Source: an uncultured Clostridia bacterium
Lineage (GTDB): Bacteria > Bacillota > Clostridia > TANB77 > UBA1234
Length of the DNA stretch: 64,000 nucleotides
Reading direction: 5' to 3'
Assembly (NCBI GenBank): GCA_934132775.1
Contig: CAKPAA010000009.1
Location: forward strand, 7,696 to 71,695
Shown here: piece by piece, positions 47,185 through 55,752 of the stretch
How positions within the stretch are numbered: the stretch's first letter is position 1
Layout of the letters: each line of letters starts with the position of its first letter
The notes under the pieces: model-generated
Database searches by the model: none
Told to the model about the DNA's origin: nothing
The model's input: the letters and a program-made list of their open reading frames with translations, nothing else
Position numbers and translations under genes: made by a program

Positions 47185-48472
47185 TTAATATTGCCTCCTT
47201 TTTTGACATTGGAATCCTATTACTTTCAGACACTTCAACTCGTCTGTTGGCAAATAGTCTATCTAAAATTCCAACCTTAGGAATATAATTTATTGTTTGA
47301 AGAATTTTAGAATACGACAGCTCTATATTTTCTTCTCCATATTTTATTTTTCCAACAATTTCATAATCTCCTAATATCTTTTTTATAACTTCACATTCAA
47401 TACCCTTTGAACTTTCTTTATTTACAACAATCTCAATTTTTTCTTTCCAAACACCCCAAACATCAACCATAACATTTAAAAACTGGGTTGCTTTTTTCAC
47501 CGAAATATAGTTGTTTTCGATTGTAAATAAAATTCTGCTAGCTCGTTTTAAAGCCCATTTGGTCGAATCTAAGAAAATATTGCTACTAGTATCTATTATT
47601 ACAAAATCATATTTTTCTTTTGCACACTCTAATATAGTGTTGTAATGATTTTCATTTAGAACATTTTGACAATAATGTAAAGACGTATTACCTGTTAAAA
47701 CATCTACATTACCAATATTTATTACTAATTCTTCAAAAACATTTGCATCAAATCTGTTTTTGGAAATAAGTTCAACAGCATAATTTAAGCCGCATCTTTT
47801 ATTATCATCCATCGCAATTTTTATATTTTGAGGAACTCTGTTAATTTCTAATATCTCATCCAAATTTCCGTTTAATGTATCTAAGTCAATTAGTAGCACC
47901 CTAGCTGATGTCTTACTAGCAAGCACTTTGGATAAATTACAAGCTAATGTAGACTTTCCAGCACCACTAATTCCACTTAAAACAATTATTTCTTGTTTTT
48001 GCGTTATTCCTTTAAAATGAATAAGTTCATTTATATCATTGCTTTTTAATTCAACGTTATCTGTTGCGATATATTTTGTGCCTTCCTCTTTTACGGCTGC
48101 ACATCTTTTTCTTATTGGTTCTTCTCTGTTTATCGCATCAATTATATCTTTTATTTCAACTTCACTATCCCAAAATACATCAACTATTTTTTCTTCATTT
48201 ATCTTTCTTCTTAAATCAGAAGATATTTCATCTGTGACAATTATTATTCTAACCAATTTATCTATCACTTTTATTTTGTCTATGAAGTCTGGGAATTCAA
48301 ATTGTCCCTGTAACAATGCACTAACAACTAACACATCATATTTTTCTTCTGCTAATTTATCCAAAACCGCATCTTGATAAAATAAATCATTTTCATTTAA
48401 TTCATATTCTAAATATCTTTTTAATTCATTGTTAAGTGTAGCATTTCCCATTGCTGTCAACACTTTTTTCAT
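47174..48472 (-). CDS. CpaE-like ParA/MinD-type ATPase
   Basis: The 432-residue protein has an N-terminal receiver-like domain lacking a clear acidic pocket, then a deviant Walker A GISGAGKSTLACNL near 170 and LLIDLDTLNGNLDEIL. CpaE/TadZ proteins place Tad machinery at the cell pole. The start ATG 48472 has AGGGGG upstream. It lies between VirB4-like and TadA-like genes. Confidence 0.82.
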   Translation of the reverse strand: MKKVLTAMGNATLNNELKRYLEYELNENDLFYQDAVLDKLAEEKYDVLVVSALLQGQFEFPDFIDKIKVIDKLVRIIIVTDEISSDLRRKINEEKIVDVFWDSEVEIKDIIDAINREEPIRKRCAAVKEEGTKYIATDNVELKSNDINELIHFKGITQKQEIIVLSGISGAGKSTLACNLSKVLASKTSARVLLIDLDTLNGNLDEILEINRVPQNIKIAMDDNKRCGLNYAVELISKNRFDANVFEELVINIGNVDVLTGNTSLHYCQNVLNENHYNTILECAKEKYDFVIIDTSSNIFLDSTKWALKRASRILFTIENNYISVKKATQFLNVMVDVWGVWKEKIEIVVNKESSKGIECEVIKKILGDYEIVGKIKYGEENIELSYSKILQTINYIPKVGILDRLFANRRVEVSESNRIPMSKKEAILNAN

Positions 48473-48499
48473 TTTCTATTCCCCCTATTTAAAATAATT

Positions 48500-50276
48500 C
48501 TAATTATCTTTTCTATCTGTTGAAATATATTTATGTTCTTTCTCAGAAGCTTCTATCTTTGCCATCATATGATTAGCGCCTGCATATAGAAGGCAAGTGC
48601 CTCTTTTAGCATTTTGAATTTTATACGCTTCTTCTTCCGAAAGATTTATATTTTCTTTTAAAATTTTTATATCATTTTCTTCTAGCTGAAAAATACATTT
48701 CATGCTAGAATTATTTAAAATTCCTTTACCGATATTTGCCATCGCTAAGCATAAAGAAATCATTTATATCTTGTGTAATTGCAGTTGCTGCACCACCATA
48801 TTTTCTTATAGTTTTAAACATCTTAAAAACAAAATTTGCAGTATTTTCATTGCTATCTATAAGTCTCCATACTTCGTCTAAATATATAATTTTTTTCTTA
48901 TTTCTTGAAGCTCTTATTTTATCCCAAAATAATTCCGTAATGACAAACATAACCGCAGACATATTTTCTTCTTCAACATTATAAACATCTGCCACGACAA
49001 ATTTATTTGATAAATCAATATTTGTGTATCCATTTAAAAACTTCATACTTCCACTTACATATGGTTTTAATAAAACAGAAATTTTACTTAATCTTTTTTC
49101 TTTGCAAACCACCTTATACAAATCTTCCAGAGTTGGCATATCTTTAGTTTCTTTAAACTTTTTATTTGAAAGTAAATTTCTTTTATTTTCTTTGTATAAA
49201 CTCTCTTCATTGAATGTAATATTTTTCTTTGCATAGCATTCAATAACTTTTTCTTCAAGCAAGCTTCTTTCTTCCATTGTTAGCCCTGGAAATATTAAGC
49301 TAAAAAATGTATTTAGTTTTAAAAGCTTACTTTGCAAATAATTCATATCATCCTCTTTTGAACATTCTCTTATATCCATTACATTTATAATGTTTCCATC
49401 TTCAAAATTTATAATGCTACCCCCTAGGCCTTTACAAACTTTCACATACTCCCTCTCAGGATCAATTACATATTGTGAAATGTTCATATACCTATTTCTC
49501 ATAGCCATAAGTTTTACAAAATATGACTTTCCTGAACCGCTAGTTCCGACCACGCACATATTAGCATTTTTATACTTTTCGGTATCAAACCTATCAATCT
49601 TAATCATTGATTTGTTCATTTCATTTATTCCAATAAGAATACCATCTTCGTCACAAAGTTCATTTGATACAAATGGATATGTGCTAACAATTCCTGACGT
49701 CAATACATTTCTTTTGGTATATTCTTTAATATTTTTAGGATTATTTAAAATTGGCAATGTTGCTTCAAAAATATCTAATTGCCTAAAAATTGCTCTTCGT
49801 GTTCTCAAACCAATTCCCGCTGCAACACTTTCTAGCTTTTGCAAATCTGCTTCCAATTTTTCTCGTGAATTAGAATACACCGATATATAAATATAAAGAT
49901 AATAACAGTCCTCTCCGTCGATTTGAAGCTTTTTTCTTATATACTTTGCATCTGAATAAGTTATCGACATTACTTCACTATCTGATTGATTTTCATTTGA
50001 AGTTTTTAAGTCAGCTCCTGTGTTTCCTATATGATATGTGAGTTTTTTCACAATTTCAGAAGTATTTTGTTTTTCATAAAACATACTTAAATCTAAATTT
50101 ATCTCCAATGAAAGAATTCTATCTAAAAAAGTTTCTTCCATTTCTTTATTGTAGTTAGTAACCATTATTGAACTAACAAATTTATTGTCAATGCTTAAAA
50201 AATTAGGATTCTTAGTGTCTATCTTGTTTGGATATAGAGATAGTATTTCTCTGTCAATTTCACTCAACTTTTTCAT
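48500..50276 (-). CDS. VirB4/TraC-like ATPase, read through a +1 shift at CGG
   Basis: The joined product is 591 residues. The first frame has Walker A VGTSGSGKSYFVKL near 245, IDPEREYVKVCKGLGG, Walker B KKIIYLDEVWRLI and AITQDINDFF, the VirB4/TraC signatures. Codon 516 is CGG (48729-48731) followed at once by TAA. Skipping the C gives GGT AAA GGA ATT, so the chain continues YGKGILNNSSMKCIFQLEEND to 48500, the C-terminal part expected of VirB4 ATPases. The second frame alone (from 48763) starts inside the shared region and lacks a ribosome site. VirB4 proteins drive type IV secretion; next to CpaE, TadA and TadB it suggests a hybrid envelope machine. Confidence 0.85.
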
Positions 50277-50790
50277 ACAATTTCTCCAAGCTTACTTTGT
50301 AACATTCTTTAATTATCTTCTTTATTTCTTTATTACTACATTGAGTAGCAATATTACCCATTGGTTTCAAGCCTTCCACGACTTTCTGAACACGATTTTC
50401 TTCCTCGTTTAGTTTGGCTTTGAATATAATATAAAATTTTCTTGAAATACTTCCTCTAACATTTGATATATTCTTTATAAGATTTAAATAGTCTTCTGCA
50501 AGTGCTGATATTTCTGGTTCACAAGACATACTCTTTCTTATTTCATCTATGTGCTTTTCCACATTTGTTTTTTCGGTTTGTACAAAAATTTGAAAATTAA
50601 AATCACAACCTTTTAAAAAATATTTATATAACTCGAAAATGGCATTTCTTTCAGCAAGAGATTTCAATTTTATATTGATAGGCTCGATTTTTAAAATATT
50701 TAAAACAGTTCCGTCTCTTAAATAAACTTTGTTATTCTCTATCTTCGAAATCTTAGCAATATCTTCAAGCCATTTTATTTTTTCTTCTAT
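50260..50790 (-). CDS. VirB4 N-terminal-domain-like protein; possible AUA start
   Basis: The reading frame extends to TTG 50826 without a ribosome site. A strong GGAGGTGA lies inside it, and the first in-frame codon at proper spacing (six bases) is ATA 50788-50790; no ATG, GTG or TTG is available there. From ATA the protein is 176 residues. VYLRDGTVLNILKIEPINIKLKS and FYIIFKAKLNEEENRV resemble the N-terminal domain that precedes the ATPase core in Firmicute VirB4 relatives. It overlaps the ATPase gene by 17 bases in another frame. There is no CGG at the junction, so this split looks like a true gene boundary. Confidence 0.55.
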   Translation of the reverse strand: MEEKIKWLEDIAKISKIENNKVYLRDGTVLNILKIEPINIKLKSLAERNAIFELYKYFLKGCDFNFQIFVQTEKTNVEKHIDEIRKSMSCEPEISALAEDYLNLIKNISNVRGSISRKFYIIFKAKLNEEENRVQKVVEGLKPMGNIATQCSNKEIKKIIKECYKVSLEKLYEKVE

Positions 50791-50830
50791 ATCAGTCACC
50801 TCCAACGGATTTTTGACACATAACAAAAAA

Positions 50831-50868
50831 GGGCATAATTATCCCGTCTCAACCCTAAACGGTACAAT
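50831..50868 (-). promoter_or_regulatory. Possible transcription attenuator before the Tad-like operon
   Basis: In the leader RNA a first stem CCGTTT/AGACGG overlaps by two Gs a second stem GGGAT/AT(G)CCC that is followed by TTTTTTG (opposite 50825-50830). The two cannot form together, which is the logic of an attenuator. Stems are short, so this is tentative. Confidence 0.3.
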
Positions 50869-50895
50869 TATCCCCAAAGTTATTTATCTGCCATC

Positions 50896-50924
50896 ATATT
50901 ACAACCAATCGACAAAATAATCAA
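50896..50924 (-). promoter_or_regulatory. Promoter of the Tad/VirB4-like operon
   Basis: TTGATT (plus 50919-50924), 17-bp spacer, TAATAT (plus 50896-50901). The predicted start near 50889 gives a leader of about 100 nt. Confidence 0.5.
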
Positions 50925-51020
50925 ACTATTTCGTACGACATTTTTCGACAAAATCTGTCAGAGATACAATCAATCACTTGATATAACAGCATTATAAAAA
51001 TCACTTTTTTAAAATTTTCT

Positions 51021-51848
51021 TTAATTTTCTTTTAACATAGCCTTATAAACTTCTGATTTTGAAATTTCTTTCTTTTTTGCCACCAACTTCATTGCTTCTT
51101 TTTTATCATAACCGTCATTCATGTATTGCTCCATAAGTTCAGGAATTGTTTCTTCTACCACTTCTTCTTTTTTAGAAGCACCTTCAAGAACAATAACAAA
51201 TTCTCCTTTTATATCATTTTCATTATAATAATCAATAGCCTCATCAATAGTAAATCTCAACATCTCCTCGTGTATCTTAGTTATTTCTCGTGCCAAAACA
51301 ATTCTTCTATCCCCACCAAATGCACTTTTGAAATCATCTAATGTTCTTTTTAATTTGTGTGGTGCTTCATAAAACACCATTGTCCTTGTTTCGTCTTTTA
51401 GAATTTCTAATCTTTCTTTCCTGCATCTTTTATTTATTGATAAAAAACCTTCAAACGCAAACTTTGATACATCAAATCCAGAACAAATAAGAGCTTGAAT
51501 ACAAGCCACAGCACCTGGAATTGGCACTATATTTATGTTGTGCTTTATTAGTAATTTCACTAAATCTTCGCCTGGATCTGAAATAGCGGGAGTGCCTGCA
51601 TCTGACACTAATGCTAAATCTTTGCCTTCCTCTAATAATCCTAAAATATGCTCGGATTTAATTCCTTCATTATGCCTATAAAAACTTATCAAAGGTTTTT
51701 GAATTTCATAATGATTCAATAGTTTCAAAGTTTTTCTTGTGTCTTCTGCTAATATAATATCAACTTCTTTTAAAGTTTTTATTGCTCTAAATGTTATATC
51801 TTCCAAATTTCCAATAGGAGTTGCAACTAAGTATAATGTTCCATTCAT
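51021..51848 (-). CDS. rsmI: 16S rRNA (cytidine1402-2'-O)-methyltransferase
   Basis: Methylates the ribose of C1402 in the decoding centre. The 275-residue protein begins GTLYLVATPIGNLEDITFRA and has AEDTRKT and SDAGTPAISDPG, the RsmI hallmarks. Its start follows the methyltransferase stop by two bases. C1402 methylation affects P-site decoding and frame fidelity, which is relevant to the CGG shifts in this window, though the protein looks normal. Confidence 0.96.
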   Translation of the reverse strand: MNGTLYLVATPIGNLEDITFRAIKTLKEVDIILAEDTRKTLKLLNHYEIQKPLISFYRHNEGIKSEHILGLLEEGKDLALVSDAGTPAISDPGEDLVKLLIKHNINIVPIPGAVACIQALICSGFDVSKFAFEGFLSINKRCRKERLEILKDETRTMVFYEAPHKLKRTLDDFKSAFGGDRRIVLAREITKIHEEMLRFTIDEAIDYYNENDIKGEFVIVLEGASKKEEVVEETIPELMEQYMNDGYDKKEAMKLVAKKKEISKSEVYKAMLKEN

Positions 51849-51850
51849 AT

Positions 51851-52600
51851 TTATTTTTCTCCTTTTTTCATATTATATATTTCGTATATTTCATCCGTAT
51901 ATTCATTGTTTGCATCATATACAAAAAGTGGTTTTTCATATTTTAAAAACGCATTACCACTTCTTAATCCCTCAATAAGCACTAAATTCGACGGCTTATT
52001 AAGTTGTGGATGAATAAATCTAATTCTCTTAGGCTCTATTTTATATTTTCTCATTGTGCAAAAAATATCAACTAATCTTTCAGATTTATGCACCATAAAA
52101 AATTCTCCATTAAATTTTAATAATCTTGATGCTTCTTTTATAACGTCCTCTAAAGTGCAGCATATCTCGTGTTTAGATACCATCATAGCATTTTTATCAT
52201 TCACAATTCCAGTTCCACTCTTCATATATGGAGGATTAACTGTAACTGCGTCAACGCTAGCAGATGGAATTACATCTTTCAATTTTTTTAAATCTTCATT
52301 TAATATCTCAACTCTATTTTCAAGCTTATTAAGTTCAACACTTCTTCTAGCCATATCTGCACAAGGTTTTTGAATTTCAACACCTATTATCTTTTTTGCC
52401 TCAGTCTTTCCTGCAAGCAAAATTGCAACAATGCCAGTGCCCGTGCATAGGTCAACAACTAAATTAGCTTTTTTCATTCCTTTTGCAAAATCTGATAATA
52501 AAATTGCATCAATTCCAAAACAAAATCCTTGTTTATTTTGTATTATTTTTAAATCTTTAAATTGTAAATCATCTATTCTTTCATTACTTTCAAGTTCCAT
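51851..52600 (-). CDS. TrmN6-like tRNA1(Val) adenine methyltransferase
   Basis: The 249-residue protein has the SAM motif VVDLCTGTGIVAILLAG near 50 and the amino-methylase motif NPPYMKSG near 125. It corresponds to the yabB position between yaaT and rsmI in Bacillus. The start ATG 52600 overlaps a possible short plus-strand gene's promoter. Confidence 0.88.
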   Translation of the reverse strand: MELESNERIDDLQFKDLKIIQNKQGFCFGIDAILLSDFAKGMKKANLVVDLCTGTGIVAILLAGKTEAKKIIGVEIQKPCADMARRSVELNKLENRVEILNEDLKKLKDVIPSASVDAVTVNPPYMKSGTGIVNDKNAMMVSKHEICCTLEDVIKEASRLLKFNGEFFMVHKSERLVDIFCTMRKYKIEPKRIRFIHPQLNKPSNLVLIEGLRSGNAFLKYEKPLFVYDANNEYTDEIYEIYNMKKGEK

Positions 52601-52644
52601 ATATTTGTTCCTTTACATATAATATTTTATAGGATGTGATAAAA

Positions 52645-52770
52645 ATGAAAATCAACTGCTTCTTCCTCGACAATTTATGCTGTTCTTTACAAAACGTTGA
52701 AAAATTCCTGTGTTGTCTTTGTAAATACAAAAAAATTAAAACTGTCTATGAAATGTTCAAGCCGCATTAA
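52645..52770 (+). CDS. Candidate 41-residue cysteine-rich small protein
   Basis: ATG 52645 has AGGATGTGAT upstream and a TATAAT about 23 bases before the ORF. The peptide is Cys- and Lys-rich with C, CC and CCLC groups (five to six Cys) and ends FKPH. Its TAA lies in the loop of a GC-rich hairpin (AAGCCGC/GCGGCTT) followed by a T-run on the plus strand, as for a real transcript end. No known family. The ribosome site is only moderate. Confidence 0.35.
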   Translation: MKINCFFLDNLCCSLQNVEKFLCCLCKYKKIKTVYEMFKPH

Positions 52771-52800
52771 CACTGTAACGCGGCTTTGTTTTTCTTTTTA
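52759..52800 (+). terminator. Plus-strand intrinsic terminator
   Basis: Stem AAGCCGC/GCGGCTT (52759-52765 with 52780-52786), followed by TGTTTTTCTTTTTA on the plus strand and no T-run on the minus strand. It therefore favours a plus-strand transcript such as the cysteine-rich ORF. Confidence 0.6.
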
Positions 52801-52968
52801 TTCTTGTTCTGGTGCAGAAACAGGACAAACACCAGCACAGCTTCCACATTCAATGCACTCAGCTGCATTTATTTCGTATTTTGAATCTCCCTCACTAATA
52901 CAAGATACAGGGCAAGAAGCAGCACAAGCACCGCATTTGATGCAAGCATCACTAATTTTATACGCCAT
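52798..52968 (-). CDS. 2[4Fe-4S] ferredoxin
   Basis: A 56-residue clostridial-type ferredoxin. Two CxxCxxCxxxCP motifs (CIKCGACAASCP and CIECGSCAGVCP) bind two [4Fe-4S] clusters for low-potential electron transfer in the cytoplasm. The start ATG 52968 has AAGGAGGTG upstream. The last residues are APEQE. It sits between yaaT and trmN but probably has its own promoter. Confidence 0.96.
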   Translation of the reverse strand: MAYKISDACIKCGACAASCPVSCISEGDSKYEINAAECIECGSCAGVCPVSAPEQE

Positions 52969-53122
52969 TTGAATTCACCTCCTTCGCATACACCGCTTTA
53001 TGTCTCGCAATTATATTATTTTCCGTGCAAAAAATCAAATAAAATAATCTTCAACAAATCAAAATTTTATTTAATGAAAACAAATCTTATTTATTCTCCC
53101 ACTATTTTTTCAAAACAATATT

Positions 53123-54016
53123 TTATAATTCATCTATTTTAAAGCCTTCTTCTAATGCCTTCAACTCTTTTATATTAACATCTTCATATTTATCTTTCTT
53201 TTTACTAGATTTTAAAACTTCTATTTCCGAATTCTTAAAATATTTTTTTATAAACGTTCCGTCTTTTTCTAGTTTAACTTTTACTTCTTCTTTTAAAACT
53301 TCAACTTCTTCAACAGTTCCTTTGCCGTCAGGCGTTTTTACCAAAGAGCCAACGTTTGGAAGTCTTGAAATTTTTTCTTCGTAAACCTCGTGCTCGTGCT
53401 TTAAACAACACATAAGTCTGCCACATACACCAGATATCTTAGTTGGATTTAGTGAAAGGCCTTGTTCCTTTGCCATTTTAATAGAAACAGGATTCAAGTC
53501 TGTCAAATGATTACAGCAACATAACTCTCTTCCACACATTCCATATCCACCAAGCATTTTAACTTCATCTCTAACGCCTATCTGCCTTAATTCAATTCTA
53601 GTTTTATATATAGCAGCAAGCTCCTTTACAAGCTCTCTAAAATCTATTCTTCCATCTGCAGTAAAATAAAATATTAACTTTGTATTATCAAAAGTATATT
53701 CCACATCAATAAGCTTCATATTAAGCTTATGTTTCGCAATCTTTTCTTCACAAACTTTATAGGCTTCTTTTGATTTTCTATCGTTCTCTTCAAAAATTCT
53801 TTTATCTTCTTCTGTCGCAATTCTAACAACATTTTTTAAAGGTGCAACAATTCTTTCTTCTTTGACTTTTCCGTTATTTATAGCAATTTCTCCAAATTCA
53901 AGTCCTCTGGCAGTTTCGACAATAACGCCTTGTCCCTTAGTAAGTTCAAATCCATTTGGATCAAAAAAATAAATCTTCCCTAATTTTTTAAATTTAACGC
54001 CAACAATTTCTCGCAT
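53123..54016 (-). CDS. PSP1 domain protein YaaT/RicT
   Basis: The 297-residue protein has the PSP1 domain (residues about 60-150) and the Cys-rich region GMCGRELCCCNHL...GVCGRLMCCLKHE that binds an iron-sulfur cluster with RicA/RicF in Bacillus. In Bacillus the complex affects sporulation, competence, biofilm and mRNA maturation. It follows holB by 11 bases, the conserved order. Confidence 0.93.
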   Translation of the reverse strand: MREIVGVKFKKLGKIYFFDPNGFELTKGQGVIVETARGLEFGEIAINNGKVKEERIVAPLKNVVRIATEEDKRIFEENDRKSKEAYKVCEEKIAKHKLNMKLIDVEYTFDNTKLIFYFTADGRIDFRELVKELAAIYKTRIELRQIGVRDEVKMLGGYGMCGRELCCCNHLTDLNPVSIKMAKEQGLSLNPTKISGVCGRLMCCLKHEHEVYEEKISRLPNVGSLVKTPDGKGTVEEVEVLKEEVKVKLEKDGTFIKKYFKNSEIEVLKSSKKKDKYEDVNIKELKALEEGFKIDEL

Positions 54017-54027
54017 TATTTCACTCC

Positions 54028-54903
54028 TTACAACCTACACACACTAATCGTCAACATATCTAGTGCAAGGTCAACATTTGCATTTTTCTTTAAATTTTGT
54101 AAAGTCTGAGATACATTTTCAATAAAAGATATATCGAACTTTGGATTATTCTTTAACTTGCCGTGGTATATGTATAAAACTTTTTCTAATATATCCACAA
54201 TATTAGCTTTCATAGTTTTATCTGCTTTTATTCCCTCAAACTTTTTATTTATCTTTAAAAAATCTCTTTCAAGTAATAACTCTGAAATTTCCTTAGCAAT
54301 ACTAAAATTTTCATCATTTGAAAACTCTATAATCTTCTCTATGGAACCATTTGAAAAATTATAAGCGTCTTCACTAACCGTTTCGCCAATAATTTTCTCA
54401 ATCTCGTCCTTTGATAAATTTCCAAACTTAAATTCCACAACTCTTGATTTTATAGTACTTAAAAGTTTTTCTTTATTAGAAACAATTAAAATAATCGTTG
54501 CATATTCAGGTGGTTCTTCTAATATTTTCAAAAGTGCATTCTGTGCTTGTTCATTCATACAGTCTGCGTCATCTATAATAAAAACTTTTCTTTTCGATAT
54601 AGTCGGTAGCAAAAAAAGCTCTTTGCTCAAATCTCTAATCATATCAACTTTGATTACATCTTTTTCAGGAGATATAATCTTAAAATCAGAATTATTTTCA
54701 AAAGTTTTGCATATTGTACATTCTTCACAAGGTTCACCATCAATGTGATTATCACATAAAATTGCTTTTGCAAATTCAGTAGCAATAAGCTTCTTACCTA
54801 TACTTTTTCTGCCAACAAATAAATAAGCATGACCAATAGCATTAGATTTAATTATGTCTTTAAGTTTAAGTTTTTCTTTAATATGTCCAATACTTTTAAT
54901 CAT
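54028..54903 (-). CDS. holB: DNA polymerase III subunit delta'
   Basis: A clamp-loader subunit. The 291-residue protein has a P-loop-like FVGRKSIGKKL with altered residues, a zinc site C(x8)CEECTIC, KVFIIDDADCMNEQAQNALLKILEEPP and STIKSRV. The length is slightly short of the usual 310-330. It is placed between lepB and yaaT. Confidence 0.92.
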   Translation of the reverse strand: MIKSIGHIKEKLKLKDIIKSNAIGHAYLFVGRKSIGKKLIATEFAKAILCDNHIDGEPCEECTICKTFENNSDFKIISPEKDVIKVDMIRDLSKELFLLPTISKRKVFIIDDADCMNEQAQNALLKILEEPPEYATIILIVSNKEKLLSTIKSRVVEFKFGNLSKDEIEKIIGETVSEDAYNFSNGSIEKIIEFSNDENFSIAKEISELLLERDFLKINKKFEGIKADKTMKANIVDILEKVLYIYHGKLKNNPKFDISFIENVSQTLQNLKKNANVDLALDMLTISVCRL

Positions 54904-54923
54904 ACTTACAACACCTCTTCTAG

Positions 54924-55577
54924 TTATTTATCTATTTTGCCAAACTTTGCAACTGGCCAAATTCTGTATTTTACTCTTCCCTCAACTTTGCTAATAGGTA
55001 TACAACCAAATTCTCTACTATCACTTGAGCCAGAACGGTTATCACCCATAACAAAAAGATACCCCTCAGGCACTTCAACATCATAATAATCACCAGTTAT
55101 AGGAGTTTCAATTCCATTCAAATAAACTTCTGATAACTTTTGATCATTAACGTAGACAGCACCATTTTTTATTACAACATGGTCACCTGGTAAACCAATT
55201 ATTCTTTTTATAAAACTAACCTTAGTTACTTCAATAACATCGTGTAAAAAGACATCCCAGACACCGTGTCTTTCATCATACATTCCAAGACCATCAACAC
55301 TTCTTACAGGCTTTTCAAATGTTATTATATCACCTCTATATAGCGGTAAATTGAATGTTCTCACCAATCTATTTATAAGCACTCTCTCGCCGTCTCTAAT
55401 TGTTGGCGTCATAGAAGTCTGCCTAACAAGCGTTGGTGTAAAAACGAAATACCTAATTAAAATCGCAACCGTAAATGCTACAAGAAGGCACGCAACCCAA
55501 TCAAAAATTTCTCTTACAAGTGACTTTTGAACTGGTAAATCTTTTCCTTCTTTTATATCAATTTGCATATCTTTCAT
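54924..55577 (-). CDS. lepB: Signal peptidase I
   Basis: Removes signal peptides outside the membrane. The start is ATG 55577 with GAGAGGTG upstream. The 217-residue protein has one membrane helix (ACLLVAFTVAILIRYFV), the catalytic Ser in RQTSMTPTI, the Lys in FIKRIIGLPGD and the GDNRSGSSDSREFG box. Single-helix form, as in Firmicutes. Confidence 0.95.
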   Translation of the reverse strand: MKDMQIDIKEGKDLPVQKSLVREIFDWVACLLVAFTVAILIRYFVFTPTLVRQTSMTPTIRDGERVLINRLVRTFNLPLYRGDIITFEKPVRSVDGLGMYDERHGVWDVFLHDVIEVTKVSFIKRIIGLPGDHVVIKNGAVYVNDQKLSEVYLNGIETPITGDYYDVEVPEGYLFVMGDNRSGSSDSREFGCIPISKVEGRVKYRIWPVAKFGKIDK

Positions 55578-55715
55578 TAAATTCACCTCTCGCAAGTTAT
55601 TATACTACAAAATAAAATCGTGTACAACACTTTTTATATATTCGAGAAATGATGCCAAGTATTGATAAAAAATTTGTAATTATTTAACTAATATCTTGCA
55701 TCCCACCTAAAACAA

Positions 55716-55741
55716 AGGATTATAGCCTGAGCCATAATCCT
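55716..55741 (-). terminator. Terminator of the RelBE-type operon
   Basis: Stem AGGATTATa/..ATAATCCT with GGCTCAGGC in the middle, followed on the minus strand by TTGTTTTA. Confidence 0.6.
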
Positions 55742-55752
55742 AAAACAACTTT

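Noticed and set aside
50255..50300. Split between the VirB4 N-domain gene and the ATPase gene as a fifth CGG shift
   Set aside because: There is no CGG near the overlap, and the second gene has a plausible ATG, so it looks like a normal boundary.
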